A stretch of DNA of 64,000 nucleotides, taken from NCBI GenBank assembly GCA_027484445.1, contig JAIXSY010000055.1, positions 465,906 to 529,905 on the forward strand, in the 5' to 3' direction. Source of the DNA: Verrucomicrobiaceae bacterium (GTDB taxonomy: Bacteria > Verrucomicrobiota > Verrucomicrobiia > Verrucomicrobiales > Verrucomicrobiaceae). The position numbers and the translations under genes were made by a program. A model generated the notes under the pieces. That model had not been told where the DNA came from. It did no database searches and saw only the letters and a program-made list of their open reading frames with translations. Every line of letters starts with the position of its first letter. The stretch's first letter is position 1. Below, piece after piece: positions 37,601-47,162 of this stretch.

Positions 37601-40046
37601 ACCCACCCTCTCAGGCTACGCTCTACCCCACTGGATGGTGCAAATCCTCATTGACGGTCGCATCACACGCATCGCTAGGCCGGACATCGCTGGTAACTGG
37701 TCTATCGCTCTCGGCGATCTGCACTCGGGACTCCACCTAGCCACCGTGCGCCACCTCGACGGCGAAGGACGCGCAGGCCCATGGTCCACTGCCGTCTTCT
37801 TTAGCCGTGAAGGTCCTCCTGCTAGCCCCGTCGCACCAAGCGTGATTCTTGACCAAACTCCGAACGCCGCAGTGGAAGGCGATGGCCCACCTGGTGCTAC
37901 TGTCTTGCTCCGCATCGACGGGAACGACTTCGCTGAAGTTCCCATCGATTCCGAGGGCCGCTGGCGCGCCTCCCTGGCCGGCACCTCCTCTGGCCAGCAC
38001 GAGATCACCGTGGCCCACCGCTTAGGTGTGACCCTCTCCACCTGGTCTGCCCCCGCGTTCTTTACGACTCCGGCAGCCTCATCTGGCGGCACCGGCCTCA
38101 CCGCCACCTACCACGACGACGCCACCTTCACCACTCCGGCCTACACCCAGATCGACTCGCTGATCGCCTTCAATTGGTCCGACAACCGCCCGATCATCCC
38201 GCCCCTGACCACACCACCCACTCCAGCCATCACCAAGCCCACCTTCAGCGTGATATGGACTGGCTCCATCATCGCGCCGCTGGGCGGGCTCCACCGCTTT
38301 GAACTCATCATGGGCGGCCCCGCCGAGCTGTGGATCGACGACGTCAGAATCATCGGCGGCTTCACCAACCAATGGAACGCCAGGCTCTCCGGTGAAGCGA
38401 TGCTTGAAGCCGGCCGCCGCCACAAAGTCCGGATCCAATACTCGGATACCGGTGGCGATTTTCGCCTCGTGTTTTCTTGGCGAGGCCCTGGCCGCCCGGC
38501 AGGCTTTGTTTCCGGCTCCGACCTCCACCCCGAACTTCCCGTGCCCGGGCTCGCCTTGCCGCCCACACCCGCCGCCCCCATCGTCGATGGGCAGGACACC
38601 GCCGAACCAGTCGTTTCTGGCTTGGCCGCCCCGGGCGTCAGGATTCTAATCCAGGTCGATGGCGTCGGCGTCGGCAGCACCGTCGCCGCCTCCGACGGGA
38701 ACTGGCGTTTCACCCTGCCCGCCTCGACCACGCGCGGGCCACGCACCATCCGTGTGGCTGCGAGAAACGGCGCGGGCGTCAGCTCCCTCTCCGCGCCGGC
38801 CACCGCTCGCGTCACCAGCCTTGCCACGCCCTCCTCCGCCACTTTCCTCGACAATGGATTGCCCCATCCCATCATCACCGGGACAGGCACACCCGGTGCG
38901 CTCATCACCGTCTTCCGCTTCACTGGAGCCTTGCTGGGTCAGGCCCGCGTCGATGCCAACGGACGCTGGCGCTTCGTGTTGCGCGGCCTGCCGAACACTG
39001 GCTTTGAATCCGTCCGCGTCACTGAGACCAACCCCCTTGGCACCTCCGGCCTCTCTGCCAGTTCCGCAGGACATAACCGTAGAGCCTTCACCGGGACCCT
39101 GCCCAATCCGCCGTCCGCCCCCGTTGTGCTCGACGGAGGCACTTCTCGCGTGCGTCTGATCGGCGAAGGAGACCCACTCACACGCCTCATGATCTTGGTC
39201 AACGGCGTCCAACACTCGCTCATCGACATCGACTCCCTCGGACGCTGGGATTGGGATGCCTCGCTCCTTCCACCCGGCACCCACAGCTTGAGATTCATCG
39301 CCATCCACGGCAGCACAGCTCAAGGCGGCGTGCGTGCCAGTGCCGACTCTGCGCCTCTTGAAATCATCGTCGGCACCTTGGCACCCGCTCCCCGAGCGCC
39401 CAGTGCTGTAGGCACTCCCGAAGTCATCGCGAGCGCTGACGGCACCCTGCTTGCCTCCGGACTTGCCGCCCCCTTCGAGTTTATCGAACTCCGCTCCGGC
39501 TCGCACCTCGTCGGCCGCGCTTGGGCTGATGGCCAAGGCCGCTGGAATGCCACCCTTCATAACCCCGTCCCCGGCCCCTTCTCCCTCTTCGCCCGCGCCA
39601 TCAATTCCCTCGGCGCAGGCCCTGCGAGTCCAGTCACGATTGGTCAGAACTCACTTCCTTCCGCGCTCGACAGTTATGGCCGATGGCTCGGACAACACTC
39701 CCTGCCGATGGATGCCTCCGGCCTTGGCTCCCCCGACGCCGACCCTGACGCCGACGGCCTCCGCAACCTCCTCGAATACGGCCTCGCACTCTCTCCGCTC
39801 GCCCCCGACCCCTCACCAATGACGGCGCTTCAGGTTTCAGGTCTCGGCACTCAGCTTCCGTCTTGCCACTTCACCTTCATCCGTGCTCGCCCCGATCTGG
39901 TTTATACCCTAGAGGCTTCATCCGACCTTTCCACCTGGGAGATCATCGCCACCAACCCCGGCGTGATCAGCGCCAGCACTCCTGTGGACGTCCATGTCCC
40001 CAATTCCGGCGTGCGTCGGTTCTTCCGACTTCGTGTCAGCCCTTAG
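34683..40046 (+). CDS. Giant secreted protein: beta-helix, Ig-like and PA14 domains
   Basis: 1787 aa. The start at 34683 has the same spacing to promoter module A as the genes after modules B and C; an ATG at 34812 would give a shorter signal peptide (MPAILLILIACTVLNA) and cannot be excluded. Residues about 300-860 resemble a pectate-lyase-type right-handed beta helix (FDNRRIFGAGMDATLLRC, LRFNRVRFSQLLDSGTG, LLFVDCEFIIASG). A BACON-like segment (APLTWSASTDSPWLQISPST) follows, then several Ig-like repeats (GNWRFTLPAST, ANGRWRFVLRGLP). A PA14-like domain lies near 1140-1290 (GLTATYHDD, GLHRFELIMGGPAELWIDD). The C-terminus has a thrombospondin-3-like DPDADGLRNLLEYGL and YTLEASSDLSTWE, typical of secreted Verrucomicrobia proteins. 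Probably binds or attacks polysaccharide; no catalytic residues can be named. It is convergent with the LamG gene. Confidence 0.85.
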   Translation: MIKRNSFMALVREKSWVLHRGASPLNRGGFRLVNSHVLICGGIMPAILLILIACTVLNAFEPTALPAPASGAAALALPAGVDSFVSPTASGTPVAGSPAIAEFTRSAGPGDVIVLSGLRFSSHEAASPAFGRDTRFVVWARNDAGSVVQADADIIALRPDLATISLPSSLPSWRTYVLWPVNATGTGWPVLLNRTELWWLGPSQSSRGDLVGLHGRNLSREDGTTDSAIWIQRADGTAGRFVQPTRVNPYRVEFLVPADLADGVWRVYVHNRHGGAWGWSEAQTLNVGPFGEWTGPVLDASTYGVITNDGLDDSSALAAAVTALRAAPAAASLRLPSGVIELSAPLPNFDNRRIFGAGMDATLLRCRPGYGSGTTNFFPPLPAGSGYELADLSLDTGGNQKSYLGDSVGRLRDSNRLRFNRVRFSQLLDSGTGANLDLHGSRSLLFVDCEFIIASGIFCGVSTDLTFRDCTFLGRADVSSMISIWGGGRVAFVDCLARDYDNTTATGWAQGRFFVAQSHWGTVDSIYIGSSTTIDLGVRPGYTANQNTGEQILTEGGMNDWIGKPLSAELGYVVLPGTGDFSTAVGDSLAVAEGPARGQSRRITGWDAATRRLHLDQPFSVPPTAESTLNIGRYFSRLVVYECTLDGKAEQVTASAHTASAALEPYGAALDTIFRDNRISDVRNGIVFFWISHKTFDGASLGSPYFFTLSEGNTLANVRRGLTFQNFYGDFDNALALTRPTTSNESFLGTLFRRNTINGSFEQPYYAFSSIPVDGDGGEAMTMTVIDGLSVTNARRPHSIEGHRLGEQILRNIVTAPSVGGTITAPFTFSAAGGSEGYLDGITSPGYSTLHTGPGAPGPRLSVPRRVITLRPSSSGWSATAPIRNLGSAPLTWSASTDSPWLQISPSTASIPAAGGESQLTLSASGIPARAGPAFVILSSDGGTQQITVLPPSDNTIPAAPSAPTLSGNGGSTPTLSGYALPHWMVQILIDGRITRIARPDIAGNWSIALGDLHSGLHLATVRHLDGEGRAGPWSTAVFFSREGPPASPVAPSVILDQTPNAAVEGDGPPGATVLLRIDGNDFAEVPIDSEGRWRASLAGTSSGQHEITVAHRLGVTLSTWSAPAFFTTPAASSGGTGLTATYHDDATFTTPAYTQIDSLIAFNWSDNRPIIPPLTTPPTPAITKPTFSVIWTGSIIAPLGGLHRFELIMGGPAELWIDDVRIIGGFTNQWNARLSGEAMLEAGRRHKVRIQYSDTGGDFRLVFSWRGPGRPAGFVSGSDLHPELPVPGLALPPTPAAPIVDGQDTAEPVVSGLAAPGVRILIQVDGVGVGSTVAASDGNWRFTLPASTTRGPRTIRVAARNGAGVSSLSAPATARVTSLATPSSATFLDNGLPHPIITGTGTPGALITVFRFTGALLGQARVDANGRWRFVLRGLPNTGFESVRVTETNPLGTSGLSASSAGHNRRAFTGTLPNPPSAPVVLDGGTSRVRLIGEGDPLTRLMILVNGVQHSLIDIDSLGRWDWDASLLPPGTHSLRFIAIHGSTAQGGVRASADSAPLEIIVGTLAPAPRAPSAVGTPEVIASADGTLLASGLAAPFEFIELRSGSHLVGRAWADGQGRWNATLHNPVPGPFSLFARAINSLGAGPASPVTIGQNSLPSALDSYGRWLGQHSLPMDASGLGSPDADPDADGLRNLLEYGLALSPLAPDPSPMTALQVSGLGTQLPSCHFTFIRARPDLVYTLEASSDLSTWEIIATNPGVISASTPVDVHVPNSGVRRFFRLRVSP

Positions 40047-40311
40047 CAAAAGCGAAAAAAACAGACACTCATGGGCCGAATCGATGTCTCGCTAGATGAA
40101 CGGACACTCGGAGTCGGGAAGGCGATGCAATCTGCTTTCAATGGCTGGCCATGGCACATGCTGGTGAGCACGAGGTGAAACGGATTGTTGGCAGCGAAGG
40201 GAATGAGCGTGAGGCTAGGTTTCGCTTCAGCGACTCAGCTTTGCTGCCAACGGGCAAACGAATCCAAGGCCGATGCGCATCAGAAACAGCAGGCGGAAGA
40301 TCATTCGCCGC
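40047..40311. other. 265-bp convergent intergenic region
   Basis: No gene was found; short ORFs here are antisense extensions. The main content is the long hairpin at 40187-40251. Confidence 0.5.
40187..40251. terminator. Long hairpin between convergent genes
   Basis: GTTGGCAGCGAAG (40187-40199) pairs with CTTTGCTGCCAAC (40239-40251) at 12 of 13 positions, loop 39 nt with some inner pairing. It sits between the 3' ends of the secreted-protein and LamG genes. A bidirectional terminator or REP-like element is likely; no U-run. Confidence 0.5.
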
Positions 40312-41568
40312 TCATTGCGTTGCTTGGTCAGACGGGATGGAAACCGGAGTTTTTTTGCCCAACACTGCCAGCCTCCTCAGCTCCTCCGCGCTCAGCGCTC
40401 GGTCAAACACCGCCACGCCGCCAATCCAGCCCGTGAAGCCGACGCTGCGGCTGCTGTGGATGACGCGGCCGATGGTGAAGGGGCCGCCGCTTTGGGCGTC
40501 TTTCGGCGTGTAGAGGTCGTGCGGATACCACCAAGGGTTCAGGCGCAGGGCCACGAGATCACGGGCGACTTCTTTTCCACCGCGAAGGGTGACTTCGATC
40601 TTGGTGAAGCGGTGCTCGCGCAGCTCGACGCGTTCATCGGGGGACTCGCGGAGCACTTTCACGCTTAGTGGCTCGCCTTCGGGCGGGTTGTAGTATTGAT
40701 CTTTCGGGAAGCTCTCGTTCTCACCGACTTGTTTGCCCGGGAGCTTGGCGAAGTGGCCTTGCATGTAGGCGTTGTAGGCCGTGGAAACCTGACTTTCCTT
40801 CTTTCCTGGGTTGTCCTGCCAGCGGTCGCCGGAGACGCCGTTCAGCCATCCGGTGAGTTCGTCTTTTTCATGATCAAAGGTCATCGCAAAGCACTGCCAG
40901 GACTTGTCGAGCACCTCGTTGGGGGCACCGGCGGGCACTGTTGGCGCGATCGCCGCCGAGTTGCATTTGTGCATGGCATAGATGTGGCCAAAGGACTTTG
41001 CGCCATTCTCCGAAAGATGACCGCAGGCGCTGCCTGGCTTGTTCAAGCCGGCAAAGAGCGCGTATTGACGCTGGCCGCGCTCCACCTTCGCGATGGTGGC
41101 GGTGCTTTTCTCCTTCAAGTCGGTGCCTTCATGCCAGATGCCCGCCAGTGCATGGTCCCCGCTCTCACGGATCGCCCACACGACGACGGTGACGGACTTG
41201 CCCGCGCCTTTGATGTCGAGTGGCGTGTCATGCAGCCGCGAGCGAGGCACCCAGAGAAAAGGGCGGAAGTCGGGATCGGTTTCTTTGACGATGCGAATGG
41301 CATTGCCGAACGGTCCACGGCCCAGAATTGGGAAATCGGCATACGTCGCCTCACGTCCCGTGCCCCAGTAGTCTTTGACGTAGTTGCCCGCATCGAGCGG
41401 GTAGTCCGTTTTCGATCCAGCGGGCACATGGGCGGTGAAACGTTTGGCTCCATCGGCTTCACGCTTCACAAAGTCCCAGAAGGCCACGAGGCCGGGAGTG
41501 CTGGTGACGGTGGCGGCGGGTTCGGCGGCGAGGACAGGCAAGGCTAGGAGGAATGCGAAGTGTTTCAT
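40312..41568 (-). CDS. Exported LamG/concanavalin A-like lectin-fold protein
   Basis: 418 aa with a short signal peptide (MKHFAFLLALPVLAAEPAAT). GLVAFWDFVKREADG opens a lectin-like fold, and the sandwich is visible in KSVTVVVWAIRESGDHALAG, CFAMTFDHEKDELTGWLNG and the closing GFTGWIGGVAVFDRALSAEE LRRL, a hallmark ending of LamG-like domains. Between these lies an insert of about 70 residues (NAYMQGHFAKLPGKQVGENE). It probably binds carbohydrate outside the cytoplasm; no catalytic residues are visible. It stands alone, divergent from the PEP-CTERM gene. Confidence 0.8.
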   Translation of the reverse strand: MKHFAFLLALPVLAAEPAATVTSTPGLVAFWDFVKREADGAKRFTAHVPAGSKTDYPLDAGNYVKDYWGTGREATYADFPILGRGPFGNAIRIVKETDPDFRPFLWVPRSRLHDTPLDIKGAGKSVTVVVWAIRESGDHALAGIWHEGTDLKEKSTATIAKVERGQRQYALFAGLNKPGSACGHLSENGAKSFGHIYAMHKCNSAAIAPTVPAGAPNEVLDKSWQCFAMTFDHEKDELTGWLNGVSGDRWQDNPGKKESQVSTAYNAYMQGHFAKLPGKQVGENESFPKDQYYNPPEGEPLSVKVLRESPDERVELREHRFTKIEVTLRGGKEVARDLVALRLNPWWYPHDLYTPKDAQSGGPFTIGRVIHSSRSVGFTGWIGGVAVFDRALSAEELRRLAVLGKKTPVSIPSDQATQ

Positions 41569-41599
41569 GAAGATTGTCAGCGTTGGACAAATGGCGGAT

Positions 41600-41638
41600 G
41601 CTTTAGCCGCATCAAGGAACGAGTCGTTCGGCTAAAGC
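41600..41638. repeat. 10-bp perfect inverted repeat, REP-like
   Basis: GCTTTAGCCG and CGGCTAAAGC are separated by 19 nt in the gap between two divergent genes. A similar but not identical (T)TAGCC-type hairpin is found at 63967-63986. Neither is placed like a terminator. Confidence 0.5.
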
Positions 41639-41731
41639 CGAAGCCACTTTCTGAACGCCTTGCCGCTGTTCCAGAATCAAGCCTCTGCACAGGAGGATCG
41701 GGGCTTGGTGCGATGACAGTTATTAGGCGCA

Positions 41732-41797
41732 GACTAAATGCGTTTAGGGAGATTGTTGCTTTGCAAACTTTCTCATTCGCATGGCGTGGACCTATTT
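41732..41797 (+). promoter_or_regulatory. Shared promoter module, copy B
   Basis: CTAAA (41734), TTTAG (41743), AGATTGTT (41750), ATGG (41781), TATTT (41793), start codon 41807. The CTAAA/TTTAG arms and all gaps equal those of copy A; the sequence around ATGG (TCGCATGGCG) is also shared with copy A. Confidence 0.7.
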
Positions 41798-41806
41798 GGG
41801 GGCCTT

Positions 41807-44800
41807 ATGAGGAGACTTTCATTTCCATTCTCTGGGCATCTCACGTTCTCGCGTTTTTTGACGGCGCTGATCTGCCTGGCAGGCATCACGAAATCGCATG
41901 CGGCCAGCAACTCGTGGAATGTCGATGCCACTGGAAACTGGAGCACAGCTACGAACTGGCTCGGAGGAGTCGAAATTCCCGGATCGACCACACTCACGAA
42001 CTCCACGGACATCGCCACCTTCGGCTTCACGCTCACGGCGGCACGAACGGTGACGGTGGATGCCAACCGCAACATTGGGGGGATCACTTTTTCAAACACC
42101 TCCAACTTTGGCTACACGCTCGGTTCAGGCACACCGAGCGTGGGCACGTTGCTGCTGAGCAATGGAGGAATCATTCAAACCGCCGCAGGCAACGGCAATC
42201 ACACGGACACGATCTCGGCCCCTCTCATCATCCAGGGAAATGGCGGCAGCGCCACCTTCACCGCAGGCGCTACCTCCGCGACCAGCTTGCTGCAGATCAA
42301 CAATCTTTCCGGCGTTTCGACCACGGGGAATACCACGACCGTCACGCTCAATGGATCCAACACGGGCGCAAACTTGCTTCAGGTAGTGAGGGATGGAACG
42401 GCCGGGGGAAGACTGGCGCTGGTGAAGGATGGCACGGGGCTCTGGACCATCGGCCTTGCCAACAACCTGAACACCTTCACCGGTGGTGTAACGGTGAATC
42501 AAGGCACCCTCCGCCTGATAACCTCCGCAGGCGGACAGTCGCTGGGCAGCGCAGGCGCGGTCACGCTGGCGAATGCCAGCGGGACAACGCTGGATTTGAA
42601 CAACAATGGTGTCACGATTGGCTCGTTGTCTGGCGGCGGTACCACGGGCGGAAACATCACGACAGGTGGTGCCACGCTCGCGCTGGGCTTGAGTGGTGCG
42701 AGCACCAGCTATGCGGGCGTGATCTCCGGCACAGGCGGATTGAGGAAGTTCGGCGCCGGCACGCAGTCCCTCGCCAACGCCAACACCTACACGGGTGGCA
42801 CACGGGTGAGCGGTGGCACATTGAATCTCGACTTCTCCGCAGCCACTGCGCCTGCTTCGAACATCATCGCCAGCACCTCCGTGCTGACGCTTGACGGCGG
42901 GAGGCTGACCCTCACGGGCAGGGCCAGTACGACCAATAGCCAGACCTTTGCGAGCACCACTCTCGGCACGTCCACGGCTTCCGGCGGCAGCGCTGCCTCC
43001 AGCATCGTGCTCAACGCGGATGCGGCGGCCAATCCGCTGCTGCTTAATCTGGGAGCGATCACGCGCAATGCCGGGACCACGCTGGACATCACACTGCCCA
43101 CGGGCACGCAGTCCGCGACCAACGGCGTGCGCACCTCGACCACCAACGTGAGCAACAACGTCTTGACCAACAGCTCCAACGTTGCCTACGCCACCATTGG
43201 CGGCACAACGTGGGCGGGCCGCACCGGTTCTGGCACTCAAAACCTTGTGGCCTTCACGGATGCAGGCGGCAGCTACAGCACGGGCAACGCGAACTACACA
43301 TCAACCCGCAACATGGATGTCACCGATGGAGACGCACCTGCGGCGGACTTCACCGTCAACACACTGCGTTTCAATGGCAATCACACGCTGACGCTGCAAG
43401 GCACCAACAACGTCGTCTCCACGGGTGGCGTGCTCGTCACCCCGGGTTCGGCCTCCACGATCACGGGCGGCACGCTCCGATCGAGCGCCACGGCGGATGC
43501 GCTTCAGTTCATCAATTTTGGCACGCAGCTCACCATCAACTCGGTCATTGCGAACAACGGTGCCGATCCGACGAATGTGACGCTCGCCGGACCTGGCACG
43601 ACGATCCTCAATGGCGAGAATACCTACACAGGCGGGACTTACATCACCGGCGGCACCGTCAGGCTGGGACATGCCCAGGCCCTGGGTCTGAGTACTGTGG
43701 TGAGCCTTGCCGACAACGCCAACGCCATCCTGGATCTCAATGGTTTCGATGTGACCATTGGCTCTCTCGCAGGCGGAGGCGCCCAGGGAACAAACGGGCA
43801 GGTCACCTTTGGCACCAGCGGCGGCACCGTGGCGCTTGGCAGCAGGACGCTGACCGTCGGGAATACCACCAACACCGTGTTCGGCGGCACGATCACGGGG
43901 ACGGGCGGCAGCCTGGTCAAGGTGGGCAGCGGTGAGCTGCTGCTGCATGGCGCGAACACTTTCACCGGTGGCGTGGTGATCAAAGAAGGCACGCTTTCAG
44001 CGGCAGGCGTCACGGGGAACAACGCCTTCGGCACGGGAACCATCACTCTTGGCGACAGCGCAGGAGGCAGCAGCAATGCCACCCTGCGGGTGGGCACCAG
44101 CGCTGGCGTTGTGAGTTCCTATGTTTACAACAACCCGATTGTCCTCGCCTCAAACACCACGGGCATCCTCAATGTCTCGACCAACAGCACCAACGGCGCT
44201 TATGAGCTGACGGGCGGCGTCACGGGGAACAACAACTTTAGCATCAATCCCGCCAGTGGTGGAACCTTGGTGTTTTCCACCAATGCCATCAACAACAGCG
44301 GCACTCTGCTCGTCAGCAATGCCGCCAACTTCCTGAGCATCACCATCAGCGGCGGGATCGGCCCCAATGTGACGGACGTGAACCTCGTGAACAACAACAC
44401 GGGAAACATAGGCATCTCCACGCTGGGGGTGAACAATCGGGGGGCTATCATCCACACTGGCACCAGCACTGGGACAGCCACCATCAGCTCCGTGATCGGC
44501 AACACCATCACCGGCATCACGCAAAACAGTGCCACCTCCAGCCTCACCCTCAGGGGGGCGAACACCTTCTCGGCTCCCATCCAGATCCTGGCTGGCACGC
44601 TGGCAGGCAATGCGGTGCCATCGGTAACAGTCTTCGGAATCAACGCCCCCATCACGATCGCCAATGAGAGCACGGCGACCCTGGCCCTGGGAAATGAGCT
44701 CCGCGTCATCGGCTCTATCGCCGGTGGTGGGACCACGGGTGGGAACATTGCCACGGGTGGCACGAGCGGAGGATTGATCGTGGGTGGAAATCACAACAGC

Positions 44801-46876
44801 ACGACCTACGCGGGCATCATCAGCGGCGCGGGCCTGAGCACCGGCACGATTCGCAAGGTTGGCAGCGGCACGCTCACACTCACTGGAGCCAACAGCTACA
44901 CGGGGGCAACCATCGTCCACGGTGGCACGCTGGAGTTTGACTACGTCACCACCGACCCCTTCATCAGCTCTGGCGCGATCACCCTCGCAGGGGGCACCCT
45001 GAGCTTCAAAGGCAGGTCCGACGGCAGCACCACCGATACCACCGGCACGCTGGCACTAACCAATGTGAACCGTAGCGGCATCAAAATCGAGAACAGCGCC
45101 GTCATCACCACCACCTTTGGCACGGTTGGTCAGATCAATCCCCTGCTGCTCGATGTCTCCGGCTCGGGCACGCTGAGAACACCCGCCGCACTCACCACCA
45201 CGGGATCGGGCAGCAACGTGGCCCTCGTCGGCGGCATTGTGCAGCTCGGCCAGCGAGCGAATTTCTATGTCAAAGACGCTTCCGGCATCGGCTTTGCCAC
45301 GCAGGACGGCTCAAACAACATCGTGCGCTACACCGGCGCCACCTCTCTCAATGGTAACACCGGCGGCGCGACCACCAACACCACCAACTACAAGCTCACT
45401 GCCGACCTCACCCGCACAGCGGCGCTCAATTTCCAGACCCTCGAACTCGATACCTCCAGCGCAGCTGTGACATTGAGCATGGGCACCCAGGCTCTGACAC
45501 CGAATGGCAACGGGCGTAGCATTCTCGTCACTGGAAACAACGACGCTACGATCACCTCCACCACCGGCGTTGTGACCAGCGGCACCAGCTACAACATTGC
45601 CAACTACGGCACCGGCACGACCATCATGGACATCGGTGTAAGCAGCGTGGCCATTGTGAAAAATGGTCCAGGACTCGTGGTCTATTCTCGATCCAACAAT
45701 CCTGCGGATGTGTATGTCACGGAGGGCACGCTACGCTTCAATCAAGCCATGACCTACAACACGAGCGTGCTGCGCATCCTTGGAGGAGGCATCTTTGAGA
45801 TCGGTGCGGATCTGGAAACTGGCAACGCGGGCGATCTTACCCGCGCAGTCGGCGCATCCGCCAATAACGTGTCCATCCTCGGCGATGGCGGCTTCAGTGC
45901 TCATGGAGCGGACCGTGTGGTCGCCCTCGGTGGTGTGGCCAGCCCCGCAGCTCTCACTTGGGGAGCCAGCAACTTTCTCACCGACAGCGCTGGCACAGCC
46001 GATTACGACGCCATCTTCAAGCTCGGCTCCGCCACCTCCACGCACACCTTGGAGTTTGCCAATGCCATCAATCTCGGCAACCGCCAGCGTTTCATCGACG
46101 TGGCCAATGGCACCAGCAGTGCGAATGTGGATGGCCGTCTCACGGGCGTGATCAGTGGAACGGGCGGCCTAACGAAAATCGGTGCGGGAGCTCTGGCCCT
46201 CACGGGGCTGAACACCTACTCGGGCACCACCAATGTCACCAACGGAGCCTTGCAGGTCGGTAGCGCGGGCGTGGGAAGAACCGGCACCGGTGCAGTCACC
46301 GCGCAGACTGGCAGCACCATCCTCGGCACCGGTGTCGTGCAAGGCTCCAGCTTCACCGCCACCAGCGGCGCCACGGTTCATGCGGGGGATGGCACAGATC
46401 AAAGCAACTATGGCACGCTGACTTTCATGCCTGCCTCTGGCAGTGGCAGTTTTGATTTCCAGAGCGGCAGCAGTGTGGTCCTCGGTCTCAATCCAGGCGG
46501 CATCGGCGATCTTTTGACGTTTGACGGGCTCTTGGGTGGCACCCTGCTTTTCAATGGTAACCTCAGTATCACCGCGCCTGGCTACAACCCCGTGAGTGTG
46601 GACATCTTCAATCTGCTCGATTGGGCCAATCTCAGCACCACGACCTTCCACAGCCGCTTCTCATCCGCCTCTTACAGCGGCTTTCTTTTCGGGAATGGCG
46701 ATGACAATCTCGGCTTTGACCTGCCGGACATCTCCAGCAGCGGATATGCCTGGGACATCAGCCAGTTCACCGCCAACGGCACCATCAGCACCGTCTTCAT
46801 CATCCCAGAGCCCAGCCGTGCGCTGCTGCTCATGCTCGGACTCGCGGGTCTCGTGGCGCGCCGTCGTCGCAAGTGA
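41807..46876 (+). CDS. Giant autotransporter-associated beta-strand repeat protein with PEP-CTERM tail (second paralogue)
   Basis: 1689 aa from the ATG at 41807, chosen for its signal peptide (MRRLSFPFSGHL...ending KSHAASNSW) and the promoter spacing; a frame from 41738 lacks an export signal. Repeats of the passenger type run through the protein (GGLRKFGAGTQSLANANTYT, GSGELLLHGANTFTGGVV, IRKVGSGTLTLTGANSYTGA, LTKIGAGALALTGLNTYSG). Several units GS(L/I)xGGGTTGGNI(A/T)TGG recur. The C-terminal 190 residues are near-identical in plan to the protein at 7802-11500 (GSGSFDFQSGS, FNLLDWANL, GNGDDNLGFDLPDISSSGY, WDISQF) and end in a PEP-CTERM signal IPEPSRALLL then RRRR. No beta-barrel. A cell-surface or matrix protein. 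Confidence 0.88.
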   Translation: MRRLSFPFSGHLTFSRFLTALICLAGITKSHAASNSWNVDATGNWSTATNWLGGVEIPGSTTLTNSTDIATFGFTLTAARTVTVDANRNIGGITFSNTSNFGYTLGSGTPSVGTLLLSNGGIIQTAAGNGNHTDTISAPLIIQGNGGSATFTAGATSATSLLQINNLSGVSTTGNTTTVTLNGSNTGANLLQVVRDGTAGGRLALVKDGTGLWTIGLANNLNTFTGGVTVNQGTLRLITSAGGQSLGSAGAVTLANASGTTLDLNNNGVTIGSLSGGGTTGGNITTGGATLALGLSGASTSYAGVISGTGGLRKFGAGTQSLANANTYTGGTRVSGGTLNLDFSAATAPASNIIASTSVLTLDGGRLTLTGRASTTNSQTFASTTLGTSTASGGSAASSIVLNADAAANPLLLNLGAITRNAGTTLDITLPTGTQSATNGVRTSTTNVSNNVLTNSSNVAYATIGGTTWAGRTGSGTQNLVAFTDAGGSYSTGNANYTSTRNMDVTDGDAPAADFTVNTLRFNGNHTLTLQGTNNVVSTGGVLVTPGSASTITGGTLRSSATADALQFINFGTQLTINSVIANNGADPTNVTLAGPGTTILNGENTYTGGTYITGGTVRLGHAQALGLSTVVSLADNANAILDLNGFDVTIGSLAGGGAQGTNGQVTFGTSGGTVALGSRTLTVGNTTNTVFGGTITGTGGSLVKVGSGELLLHGANTFTGGVVIKEGTLSAAGVTGNNAFGTGTITLGDSAGGSSNATLRVGTSAGVVSSYVYNNPIVLASNTTGILNVSTNSTNGAYELTGGVTGNNNFSINPASGGTLVFSTNAINNSGTLLVSNAANFLSITISGGIGPNVTDVNLVNNNTGNIGISTLGVNNRGAIIHTGTSTGTATISSVIGNTITGITQNSATSSLTLRGANTFSAPIQILAGTLAGNAVPSVTVFGINAPITIANESTATLALGNELRVIGSIAGGGTTGGNIATGGTSGGLIVGGNHNSTTYAGIISGAGLSTGTIRKVGSGTLTLTGANSYTGATIVHGGTLEFDYVTTDPFISSGAITLAGGTLSFKGRSDGSTTDTTGTLALTNVNRSGIKIENSAVITTTFGTVGQINPLLLDVSGSGTLRTPAALTTTGSGSNVALVGGIVQLGQRANFYVKDASGIGFATQDGSNNIVRYTGATSLNGNTGGATTNTTNYKLTADLTRTAALNFQTLELDTSSAAVTLSMGTQALTPNGNGRSILVTGNNDATITSTTGVVTSGTSYNIANYGTGTTIMDIGVSSVAIVKNGPGLVVYSRSNNPADVYVTEGTLRFNQAMTYNTSVLRILGGGIFEIGADLETGNAGDLTRAVGASANNVSILGDGGFSAHGADRVVALGGVASPAALTWGASNFLTDSAGTADYDAIFKLGSATSTHTLEFANAINLGNRQRFIDVANGTSSANVDGRLTGVISGTGGLTKIGAGALALTGLNTYSGTTNVTNGALQVGSAGVGRTGTGAVTAQTGSTILGTGVVQGSSFTATSGATVHAGDGTDQSNYGTLTFMPASGSGSFDFQSGSSVVLGLNPGGIGDLLTFDGLLGGTLLFNGNLSITAPGYNPVSVDIFNLLDWANLSTTTFHSRFSSASYSGFLFGNGDDNLGFDLPDISSSGYAWDISQFTANGTISTVFIIPEPSRALLLMLGLAGLVARRRRK

Positions 46877-46892
46877 ACCATCTTCTACCCTC

Positions 46893-47153
46893 ATGAGCCT
46901 GCTAGAGCTGCTGACCAAACCGCCTCCTGCCCTTTCCAAGGTCCGTCCAAGTCTGACAACAGAACACAAGACGGACATTCTGAGCGCCATGGCTGACCAC
47001 CAGTGGACCACAGCCCGCGATGCCTATGGATGGGCCTGGAACAACATGGGCGTGCGAGTGACTTACGTCACCTTTTGGCGCTTCATGAACAGCAACGGAT
47101 TGCTGGTGGACGATAGGTTGCGGGCTCGTCGTCTGCGGACAGCTCAGGATTAA
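46893..47153 (+). CDS. Small hypothetical protein, winged-helix-like
   Basis: 86 aa starting at the ATG 16 bp after the PEP-CTERM stop. TTEHKTDILSAMADHQWTTA and VTYVTFWRFMNSNGLLVDDR suggest a helical domain that could be a winged helix, but I do not recognise a family. It overlaps no other supported gene and is 9 bp before the GntP remnant, so it is probably in one operon with its neighbours. The short length and lack of a known relative keep confidence moderate. Confidence 0.55.
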   Translation: MSLLELLTKPPPALSKVRPSLTTEHKTDILSAMADHQWTTARDAYGWAWNNMGVRVTYVTFWRFMNSNGLLVDDRLRARRLRTAQD

Positions 47154-47162
47154 CGGTTGCTT

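Noticed and set aside
42125..43240. Overlapping long ORFs in other frames of the beta-repeat gene
   Set aside because: Repetitive GC-rich coding gives long open shadows; only the frame with signal peptide and PEP-CTERM is supported.
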